From a bacterium (lineage in GTDB: Bacteria; Krumholzibacteriota; Krumholzibacteriia; LZORAL124-64-63), in assembly GCA_030591105.1 (NCBI GenBank), contig JAUVBS010000018.1, positions 1-12,659 of the forward strand: DNA of 12,659 bases. Reading direction: 5' to 3'. Of the stretch, positions 6,791 through 12,659 are shown piece by piece. The translations under genes were made by a program, and so were the position numbers. The notes under the pieces are model-generated. The model saw nothing but the letters and a program-made list of their open reading frames with translations. It was not told the origin of the DNA and did no database searches. The stretch's first letter is position 1, and each line of letters opens with the position of its first letter.

Positions 6791-7075
6791 ATGGCCAAGC
6801 CGATATCCAACATCATGGACGACTTGTTGTTCCACACGATGCCCGATAACCACGCCGCCCCGGCACAGCGTGATGACAACGCCGACCGCGCGCAGCAAAT
6901 CGCCGACTGGACGCCACCGGATTGGGGCTGTGACGATACTGGTCACCAGACCGGTCTCACCATCCATCCGGACCGCTTACAGGCCCTGCGTGACTATGCC
7001 GCGGCCGAAAGGTTATCGTTACGCGATGCCGTCGACTGCGCTCTGGCGCTACTGCTCAACCTACCTCGTCCTTGA
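6791..7075 (+). CDS. Small ParA-partner candidate with RHH-like C-terminus
   Basis: A 94-aa protein I cannot assign to a named family. The C-terminal 40 residues, TGLTIHPDRLQALRDYAAAE followed by RLSLRDAVDCALALLLNL, follow the ribbon-helix-helix pattern: a short strand, helix A, a turn with Ser, then helix B. The first half is polar, rich in Asp, Gln and His and probably disordered, beginning MAKPISNIMDDLLFHTM. In short-type partition systems the RHH partner has just this layout: a flexible N-terminus that stimulates ParA and a C-terminal dimeric DNA-binding fold. It follows parA by 11 bp with an AGGCGGG-like ribosome binding site (about 6778-6784), so co-expression is very likely. Partner role and DNA binding are inference. 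Its stop codon lies inside the -35 box of the next gene's promoter. Confidence 0.65.
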   Translation: MAKPISNIMDDLLFHTMPDNHAAPAQRDDNADRAQQIADWTPPDWGCDDTGHQTGLTIHPDRLQALRDYAAAERLSLRDAVDCALALLLNLPRP

Positions 7076-7100
7076 TACCGCCCGCCGGCACACCTACAAT
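7072..7100 (+). promoter_or_regulatory. Near-consensus sigma-70 promoter of the GH3 gene
   Basis: TTGATA (7072-7077) and TACAAT (7095-7100) are separated by exactly 17 bp; each box matches consensus at 5 of 6 positions. The -35 box overlaps the TGA stop (7073-7075) of the upstream small gene. It predicts a start near 7107 and a leader of about 35 nt, and it makes the hydrolase transcriptionally independent of the ParA pair. Confidence 0.6.
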
Positions 7101-7141
7101 CGGCGCTCGCCAGCTTCGCACCCGAACCCCAGAGGGACGCC

Positions 7142-8245
7142 GTGCAACGAGCGCTCACATTCCTGTTGGTTCTGCTTGCGGCCAACAACGCGATCGGCCA
7201 AGAAAGCAACACTACGCCTGAGCAGCTACTGAGTAGCCTGACCCCCGCCGAGAAGGCAGGCCAGATGATCATCGTCTACAACACCGATGTCGATTTCCTG
7301 CGCGAGTATAACGTCGGGGGGATCATCCTCTTCAAACCGATGGTGACCGACAGTTTGCTGCTCGAGCGGGAGCTCGCGCAAAAGCAACGGGCCATGGCCA
7401 TCCCGTTACTGGTCTGCATCGATCAGGAGGGCGGAACGATCAACCGGCTGGGTAACCTCGCACGCTTTGCCGCGACGCCGGCGGCCGAGGAGCTGACCCG
7501 ACTCCCTGATCGCGTCGTTCGCTCCGGTGCGGCCGAGTTGACCGACTTTCTGCTGAGCGTCGGTATCAACATCAACTTTGCGCCGTGCCTCGATCCTGCC
7601 CGCAGCCTGGCTACCGGCCAGCCAACCTATATGGCAGTCAATCAACGGTCGTTCGGGGACAGCCCCGCGCTCATTACCCGCAAGGCCGGCGCGTTCTTGA
7701 GCGGGGTCAACCAGGCCGGTGGACTGGCGGTGGTCAAACACTTCCCCGGTTACGACGCACCACAGAACAGCGACCAACGCCTAACCGTCTCGCCGGCGTC
7801 CGCCGAAGCCATCGCGCAATACTTACTGCCGTTCGCGGAGCTCGCGCCGTCGTGCGACGGCGTGATGATGAGCAACATCGTCTACAGCGAACTCGATTCG
7901 CTCCCGGCGGTCCTCTCCGCGCGTGTGGTCGCCTGGGCCCGCTCCCTTTACGGCGACGGTCTGATCGTCACCGACGATCTGTGGGCGGTGTCGGTGCGGC
8001 AGGTGGTCGATCCGGCGATCACCAGCCTGCGCCAGGAGACCTCCGACCGCAAATTCGCCGTACTCGTCGAGATGGCGGTCCTCGCCGGCAACGACATGCT
8101 GCTGATCACTTACCCCGACAAAGTCCCGGTCATGATCGAGGCGATCACCCAGCTCATGGAGCGGAATCACCGGGCACAGCAGTCCGTAGACGCCGCGGTG
8201 TTGCGGATCTTACGGTTGAAGCAGAAGTTGCGAGACGAATTCTAA
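7142..8245 (+). CDS. Exported glycoside hydrolase family 3 protein (NagZ-like), atypical active site
   Basis: A 367-aa protein with a cleavable signal peptide (MQRALTFLLVLLAANNAIGQ, cut likely after Gly19) and a single GH3 N-terminal TIM-barrel domain, the architecture of beta-N-acetylhexosaminidases that trim peptidoglycan fragments. Family marks include LTPAEKAGQMIIV (34-46), VGGIILF, IDQEGG (93-98), KHFPG (199-203) and the nucleophile region LIVTDDLW with Asp278. Two features are unusual. The substrate-binding Arg usual after DQEGG is Thr99, and the loop after KHFPG, which normally carries a DSH catalytic triplet, reads YDAPQNSDQRL, so the acid/base His is missing. It may be a weak, altered or non-catalytic glycan-binding relative. 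The start is GTG at 7142 with an AGAGGG-like site before it. The gene has its own promoter, and its stop overlaps that of the convergent response regulator. Confidence 0.85.
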   Translation: MQRALTFLLVLLAANNAIGQESNTTPEQLLSSLTPAEKAGQMIIVYNTDVDFLREYNVGGIILFKPMVTDSLLLERELAQKQRAMAIPLLVCIDQEGGTINRLGNLARFAATPAAEELTRLPDRVVRSGAAELTDFLLSVGININFAPCLDPARSLATGQPTYMAVNQRSFGDSPALITRKAGAFLSGVNQAGGLAVVKHFPGYDAPQNSDQRLTVSPASAEAIAQYLLPFAELAPSCDGVMMSNIVYSELDSLPAVLSARVVAWARSLYGDGLIVTDDLWAVSVRQVVDPAITSLRQETSDRKFAVLVEMAVLAGNDMLLITYPDKVPVMIEAITQLMERNHRAQQSVDAAVLRILRLKQKLRDEF

Positions 8246-8691
8246 TCGCCGATCAGTTCGCGTATCTTGGCGATGAAAGTGACAGGATCGACCGGCTTAT
8301 CCACGAACATCTCCGGTCTGACATCTCCGTCCTCGCGCATATCCTGGATCGCCTTGCGTAGAGACTCCCGGAGGCTGTCGTACGGTCGCGCGAAGGTGTC
8401 CTCCGCCTCGGCGTCCACATCGTCGAGGGAGGCGGCGACACCGGTGAGCATCAATACCGGGATATCGCGCAACTCTTCGTCCTTCTTCAACTGCTTGAAC
8501 AGTACGAAACCGGTCTTTTTCGGCATCATCACGTCGAGGATGATGAGGTCGACCTTGTTCTGTTTGAGCTTTTCCATACCCTCGCGGCCGTCGTAGGCGG
8601 CGAGTGAGTCGTATCCGTTCTCGTCCAGAATAACCTCGAGAAACTTCACTGCATTTTCATCGTCGTCGATGATCATGACCATCTTACTCAT
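8242..8691 (-). CDS. Receiver-only response regulator with extended loop
   Basis: A 149-aa single-domain response regulator that should accept phosphate from the upstream kinase. Key residues are the acidic pocket IIDDDE (7-12), phosphoacceptor Asp53 in LIILDVMMPK, Thr83 in VLMLTG and Lys132 in VDKPVD. The stretch between Thr83 and Lys132 is about 49 residues, against about 22 in CheY-type receivers; the extra part (AASLDDVDAEAEDTFARPYD and a charged helix) is predicted to be polar. No output domain follows, so the signal must pass to a partner protein or a phosphorelay. I chose ATG 8689-8691 because the core begins there, with GGGGGA at about 8698-8703; the longer open frame to 8838 runs back into the kinase gene. 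It lies 20 bp after the kinase stop and overlaps the GH3 stop by 3 nt. Confidence 0.88.
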   Translation of the reverse strand: MSKMVMIIDDDENAVKFLEVILDENGYDSLAAYDGREGMEKLKQNKVDLIILDVMMPKKTGFVLFKQLKKDEELRDIPVLMLTGVAASLDDVDAEAEDTFARPYDSLRESLRKAIQDMREDGDVRPEMFVDKPVDPVTFIAKIRELIGD

Positions 8692-8711
8692 CCGACTGTC
8701 CCCCGTTTTGC

Positions 8712-10610
8712 TCAGGTATTGAGCGGTAAGGTGATCCGAAAAAGCGCGCCCTGGTCCGGTTCGGATTCTACAGTAATCTTCCCGTCGTGCAAGTCGATTA
8801 TACGTGAGGTGAGCGCCAAGCCCAACCCCGTACCCCACTTCTTTTTCGTGCTGAAGAACGGCGTGAAAACATTCTCCAGGACTTCTTGTGTCATACCATC
8901 TCCGTTGTCCTGGATCTCAATAACCGCTCCTCTGCGCTTCTGCGTGAGGCTCACGCGGATGACTATTTCCGGCGTTTCGCCTGCGGTGTAGTCCTTCAGA
9001 TCGCAAGCATCCAGGGCATTCGACACGATGTCCATCAGCACCATATGTATCAAGCGGGGATCGCAAGCCACCTCCGGCAAGGAATCATCGACCTCGGTAC
9101 GGATCGCAACCGAGCGTTCTTGCGCGGTGTGACTGGTGGCCACAACGATTTGCCCGACCAGGTCGGTCAGATCGATGGACTCGGGTTCGATCTTCCACTC
9201 CCGAGCATATTTGAGCATGCTCAACGAGAGATCGCTGATACGCGCCAGTCCCACCTCGATCATATCGCATCCCTCGCGGATCCGTTGCTGCTGATCGTTT
9301 TTCTGCCCGACCCGGACGATGTACAGACCACCGCGCAACGTGTTCAGCATGTTCTTGACGGCGTGCTGGATCGCGGTGACGGCCCGGCCGATGGCGGCGG
9401 CCTGTTCGGCTTGCATCAGTTTCCTCTGTAGCTCCTTCTCGATCGTGATGTCCTTGCTGATACCCAAAGTGCCTATCAGATCTCCGGTCCGATTCCACAG
9501 GCGGGACAAGGTCAACAGTACGTAACGGATCTCGCCGTCCTTGGTCTTGAATCGGGTTTCCCAGTTGGCCACACTGTCCTGTCCCTGGAGTTTGGCAATG
9601 GCCACATCTCTCTCTTGGGGGTCAGCGAAAAGTATCTCGACTCGCTGACCGACGACCTCCATCCTTTGATAGCCCAGCGTTTTTTCCGCTCCGCGATTGA
9701 AGGTCTGAATGAAACCCTTGGTGTTGACCGTGATGATGAGGTCCGCGGAATTTTCGACGATTCCCTCCAGATAATCCCGGGCTCTCTGGAGTTCCCGCTG
9801 ATGGGCCTGGATTTGATCGGCCAGGTCGTTGAATTCATCTTCCACCAGGCCGATCTCGTCGTCCCCCACCGCCGGGAAGCGGAAGTCCAGGTTACCCGCG
9901 GCCATGGTACCGATACCGACAACCAAGCGGCGTAACGGCTGGGCGAGGATCCAGCGAAACATCACCAGCGACACGCCGATGGCCAGACAGATCGCCACCA
10001 GCGCAGCCATTGCCAGTAGGCGATGCAAATCCCGCATGAGATCATCGAAACTCGCCAGCGAGTACTCCGTGCGCAGGATACCCAGAACCGGTCCGGACTC
10101 CGCGTGGACATGGCAGGCAGCGTTGCGGCACCCGGGTTCGTTGCGCAGCGGCGTGACGACACGGAGAATCCGGTTGCCGCTACTGCCGGCCACAACCTCG
10201 GCTCGTGCTTCCAGGGCAGTGTCCGCCAGATCGTCGGTCACGTGACAGAGCCGGCAAGAGCGATCGCCGATGTCCAGTTGGGTCCCCGGTATCTGCAATC
10301 GCGATACAGCTACCTCACCCGCAGGATGAGAAACGAGACTGATATCGTGGTAGGTCGTACTCCGATGAGACATCTCGGCGATGAAATCCAGTGCTCCTTC
10401 ATTGTTACCACTCATCATCAATTCATCGATGCCACTTACGATCGATTCGGCATTGAATTGCATGATGCTGCGGGCTGCTTCGAGGGAGTATTTTCGGCTG
10501 AGGCGGTTGCTGACCAAACCGGTGCCCAGGATCACCACCGCGACGATGGCCAGAACCGCAACGCTCAGTTTCCAGGCCAGCCGATTGCGTCGTCGCATGG
10601 GAGCGGCCAT
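8712..10610 (-). CDS. Sensor histidine kinase with periplasmic c-type haem motifs, HAMP and PAS
   Basis: A 632-aa inner-membrane sensor kinase. Order: membrane helix 1 (about 15-37), a periplasmic sensor of about 160 residues, helix 2 (about 198-222), HAMP (219-270) with EIGLVEDEFNDLADQI, a coiled linker, PAS (about 280-390; NSADLIITVNTKGF, then a PAC-like GTLGISKDIT), a dimerisation helix with His416 in AIQHAVKNMLNTL, and an ATPase domain with SNALDAC (N box), DNGDGM (G1), FTPFFSTKK (F box) and GTGLGLAL (G2). The sensor contains CRLCH (119-123, CXXCH) and CRNAACH (161-167, CX4CH), both covalent haem attachment patterns. Similar paired motifs occur, from memory, in HAMP kinases of cytochrome-rich anaerobes. 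Its ATG overlaps the TGA of the NrfD-like gene by one base, so translation is coupled to the respiratory complex. It likely reads periplasmic redox state or a haem ligand. Output passes to the adjacent receiver protein. Confidence 0.92.
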   Translation of the reverse strand: MAAPMRRRNRLAWKLSVAVLAIVAVVILGTGLVSNRLSRKYSLEAARSIMQFNAESIVSGIDELMMSGNNEGALDFIAEMSHRSTTYHDISLVSHPAGEVAVSRLQIPGTQLDIGDRSCRLCHVTDDLADTALEARAEVVAGSSGNRILRVVTPLRNEPGCRNAACHVHAESGPVLGILRTEYSLASFDDLMRDLHRLLAMAALVAICLAIGVSLVMFRWILAQPLRRLVVGIGTMAAGNLDFRFPAVGDDEIGLVEDEFNDLADQIQAHQRELQRARDYLEGIVENSADLIITVNTKGFIQTFNRGAEKTLGYQRMEVVGQRVEILFADPQERDVAIAKLQGQDSVANWETRFKTKDGEIRYVLLTLSRLWNRTGDLIGTLGISKDITIEKELQRKLMQAEQAAAIGRAVTAIQHAVKNMLNTLRGGLYIVRVGQKNDQQQRIREGCDMIEVGLARISDLSLSMLKYAREWKIEPESIDLTDLVGQIVVATSHTAQERSVAIRTEVDDSLPEVACDPRLIHMVLMDIVSNALDACDLKDYTAGETPEIVIRVSLTQKRRGAVIEIQDNGDGMTQEVLENVFTPFFSTKKKWGTGLGLALTSRIIDLHDGKITVESEPDQGALFRITLPLNT

Positions 10611-11833
10611 CAGTCGTTCGCCGGACCGGTGGCCCCGGACTCGGCTGAGGAAAATCGCCTCTGTGTTCTGGCCTCTGTCGGTAGCAGGTCGAGTACTTTC
10701 AAGCCCAAAGCAAACGCCAGGCCGATGATCCCGAAAACACCCAGAGCCTGGAGTACTTCGAGCAGAGTGATGTGATAGGCCACGACGCCTTCTTCGAGGA
10801 ATCTACCGGAGACCTCCATACCCGGAAACAGAGTTGGTGCGTAGGTCTGCCCGGGGATCACGATGAGATATCTCTCACACATCACACCGAGTACCACCAA
10901 GATCGCCGAAAAAAGAATCCAAGGTATCGATGTCCCGGTCGCCCGTTTGAATAGCAAGATCGCCGGGATGATCGACCCGACGATGATCAAGCCAAACCAG
11001 AACAGCACACTATGAAAACCCCCGAACAAGAAGGACCTGGCCGCCTCCCGGGATTCGATCAGGTAATAGCGATGTCCATTCTCGATCAATATTACATACA
11101 TCGCCAAGACAATGAATACCGCCAGGAGCCGGCCTAGCCAGATCACGAGCCCGTCGTCCAGAGGTCGTTTCGTCAATCTGAACAGCCCGACCAGGACGAG
11201 TATCATCAGGGCAGCACCAGATGAAAGAGCTGCGGCGACGAAACTCGCTGGCAGCAGGGGCGAATTGTAAAGCTCCCGCGGTGTCAAAGCGAAGATCCCG
11301 CCGGTACCGGTATGGACGCTGAGCGCCCAGAGAACGACGGTGACCGAAGCGACCTTCGTCAACTTGCCTTTCTCCTTGAACAGGGCCCACAGGTATATGA
11401 TACAGATCATGATATGGCCCATGTATAGAGCCGGATTGATGGAAAACATCGAGCTGAAATTGGAATGTGTGAACGGCTGAATGAAGGCCCGATCGATCCT
11501 GCCTTGATCGGTGATGATCGATAATAGCCCTGCGATCAAGAAAAGCATGGCGAGATACGCGGCGATTCTCGCAAACGGCTTGTACTCGATCTTCCCGAAA
11601 ACGCCGTAGAGACCGGATACCACCAGAGAGCCCGCCGACAACCCGATGTAGAAGACGGCCATGATGATCTGCAGTCCCCACGGAATGCGGTTGGTCATCC
11701 CCGATAGATAGATCCCCCGGGTACACATGAGGTAAACCGAAACAAAGCCGCCGACGACGAACGTGGCGAGCACGAGCAACAATAAGTAGTAACCCTTCGA
11801 GTTACCGTCGATCGTTCGGTAGTGGATTTCCAT
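10610..11833 (-). CDS. NrfD/DsrP-type quinone-interacting membrane subunit
   Basis: A 407-aa polytopic inner-membrane protein with about ten hydrophobic segments, matching the long NrfD/PsrC/DsrP/HybB-type family that exchanges electrons or protons with the quinone pool for a periplasmic FeS partner. Recognisable parts are the first helix LLLLVLATFVVGGFVSVYLM, the PWGLQIIMAVFYIGLSAGS segment resembling the conserved W-G...G.SAGS region near the quinone site, helix pairs around IDRAFIQPFTHSNFSSMFSI and ALYMGHIMICIIYLWALF, and a basic/polar cytoplasmic tail. It follows the FeS protein by 23 bp and overlaps the haem sensor kinase start by one base. Context (cytochrome, FeS, NrfD) resembles DsrJ-O-P or related complex-iron-sulfur modules, but the natural donor or acceptor cannot be fixed from this window. 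A weak GGGGC precedes the ATG. Confidence 0.88.
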   Translation of the reverse strand: MEIHYRTIDGNSKGYYLLLLVLATFVVGGFVSVYLMCTRGIYLSGMTNRIPWGLQIIMAVFYIGLSAGSLVVSGLYGVFGKIEYKPFARIAAYLAMLFLIAGLLSIITDQGRIDRAFIQPFTHSNFSSMFSINPALYMGHIMICIIYLWALFKEKGKLTKVASVTVVLWALSVHTGTGGIFALTPRELYNSPLLPASFVAAALSSGAALMILVLVGLFRLTKRPLDDGLVIWLGRLLAVFIVLAMYVILIENGHRYYLIESREAARSFLFGGFHSVLFWFGLIIVGSIIPAILLFKRATGTSIPWILFSAILVVLGVMCERYLIVIPGQTYAPTLFPGMEVSGRFLEEGVVAYHITLLEVLQALGVFGIIGLAFALGLKVLDLLPTEARTQRRFSSAESGATGPAND

Positions 11834-11856
11834 GCCGTTGCCCCATATCGACGAAC

Positions 11857-12594
11857 CTAAAGGCCGATGTAATATACCTTCGGCTCTGTGCCCAGATCTT
11901 CCCGCAAACGCTTGACCGTGTTGTCAGCGATCAACTGAGAGACATCGCTTTGCGGATCGTTCAAATCGCCCACGTACAACGCTCCCGGCCCGTTCTGACG
12001 GCAGGCGGCGACGCAGGCCGGTTGCCGACCCTGGTCCAGCAAATGCGCGCAGAAGGTGCACGACTCCGCTACGCCGTGGGACCGCTTGGGGTACTCCTTG
12101 TTGGGCCATTCGTGGTTCTCTTTGTAGTTGAAGTACCGGGCATTATACGGGCAGGCGATCATACAGTACCGGCAACCCATGCACCGGTGGTGATCGACTA
12201 CGACGATACCGTCGTCACGCTTGTAGGTCGCTTGGACCGGGCAGACTTGCACGCAGGGCGGATTATCGCAGTGGTTACACAGCAGCGGCACCGACTTTTC
12301 CATGGACCGGGCGGGATCCTTACTCGCGATCTCCACCTTGCGGATCCAGTAGATATCCCACCTCTTATCGCCGTGGAGCGCGACGTTATTCTCCTGCCGG
12401 CACGCGTCCAGGCACACGTGGCAATCCGGTGAACATTTGTTGAGGTCGATCACCATCCCCCAGCGGCGCCGGACCGCCGAACCGGTGTCGCTCGCTTTAC
12501 TCACGTCCGGTGCCGTGAGCACGCGTAGTCCGTAGACACCGGAAGTCCCCGCCAGCAGCACGCCGCCCGTTTTCAGGAAATCCCTTCTATCCAT
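11857..12594 (-). CDS. Tat-exported four-cluster ferredoxin-like subunit (DsrO/NrfC-like)
   Basis: A 245-aa periplasmic electron-transfer subunit. The N-terminus MDRRDFLKTGGVLLAGTSG is a twin-arginine signal (RRDFLK). Sixteen cysteines form four 4Fe-4S motifs: C54, C58, C61, C65; C106, C109, C114, C118; C138, C141, C144, C148; and C179, C182, C194, C198, the arrangement of DsrO, NrfC and PsrB-type proteins. It would pass electrons between the periplasmic cytochrome and the NrfD-like subunit downstream. I chose ATG 12592-12594, not the in-frame GTG four codons upstream, because the Tat motif follows directly and AGGTGAGG (12601-12608) is spaced 6 nt. Its start overlaps the end of the upstream cytochrome gene by 8 bp. 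The operon position suggests a Dsr-JOP-like assembly; NrfC or other complexes remain possible. Confidence 0.93.
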   Translation of the reverse strand: MDRRDFLKTGGVLLAGTSGVYGLRVLTAPDVSKASDTGSAVRRRWGMVIDLNKCSPDCHVCLDACRQENNVALHGDKRWDIYWIRKVEIASKDPARSMEKSVPLLCNHCDNPPCVQVCPVQATYKRDDGIVVVDHHRCMGCRYCMIACPYNARYFNYKENHEWPNKEYPKRSHGVAESCTFCAHLLDQGRQPACVAACRQNGPGALYVGDLNDPQSDVSQLIADNTVKRLREDLGTEPKVYYIGL

Positions 12595-12659
12595 CGTGTC
12601 CCTCACCTGATGGTGTGTCCGGCGTTTCGGGATAGTAGTGACAGCCGAAACAGTCCGGG
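12587..12659 (-). CDS. C-type cytochrome, C-terminal fragment (CXXCH)
   Basis: The last 23 codons of a leftward gene cut by the window edge. They read PDCFGCHYYPETPDTPSGEG then HDG and a TAG stop at 12587-12589. CFGCH is a covalent haem c motif, followed by a polar Pro/Thr/Gly tail typical of a cytochrome end. The frame overlaps the start of the FeS protein by 8 bp, which supports translation of both. The position directly before a DsrO-like gene matches that of the triheme cytochrome DsrJ, but a single motif cannot show the family. Too short for certainty; the overlap and motif together make it likely. Confidence 0.6.
   Translation of the reverse strand, partial: PDCFGCHYYPETPDTPSGEGHDG

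Overview
This window comes from a GC-rich chromosome of a diderm (Gram-negative type), respiring bacterium. The envelope evidence is a lipoprotein peptidase, a signal-peptide glycoside hydrolase, a Tat-exported iron-sulfur protein and periplasmic c-type haem motifs. The species cannot be named from sequence alone. No rRNA, tRNA, transposase, CRISPR array or phage gene is visible.

Layout. At the left edge is the first coding part of a leftward gene whose N-terminus resembles EamA/DMT permeases (1-58). A gap separates it from a rightward HDOD signalling protein (294-1409). The 3' end of the HDOD gene runs about 140 bp into a convergent leftward cluster: an S9A prolyl oligopeptidase lipoprotein (4942 to 2723), a VTT/TVP38-type membrane protein (about 2618 to 1929) and a pRiA4b ORF-3-like protein (1914 to 1270). 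A 164-bp divergent control region (4943-5106) separates this cluster from a rightward DUF1648-type membrane protein (5107-5709). After a 266-bp gap carrying an inverted repeat come a ParA-family ATPase and a small protein with a ribbon-helix-helix-like C-terminus (5976-7075). A family 3 glycoside hydrolase follows with its own near-consensus promoter (7142-8245).

The right third is a leftward operon, read from the right edge: the tail of a c-type cytochrome with a CXXCH motif (12659 to 12587), a Tat-exported protein with four 4Fe-4S clusters (12594 to 11857), an NrfD/DsrP-type quinone-interacting membrane subunit (11833 to 10610), a sensor histidine kinase with two predicted haem sites (10610 to 8712) and a receiver-only response regulator (8691 to 8242). 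The gene order cytochrome, FeS protein, NrfD resembles the J-O-P part of Dsr-type respiratory complexes. The directly coupled kinase and regulator suggest that the state of the periplasmic electron-transfer chain is sensed by a haem-bearing two-component system encoded with the complex itself.

The most interesting points are the haem sensor kinase embedded in the respiratory operon, the ParA/RHH-like pair with an upstream repeat array and no ParB, and a GH3 enzyme that keeps the nucleophile but has lost the usual His of the acid/base loop. Also notable is a 5-bp tandem repeat whose copy number decides whether the VTT gene has a proper start codon.
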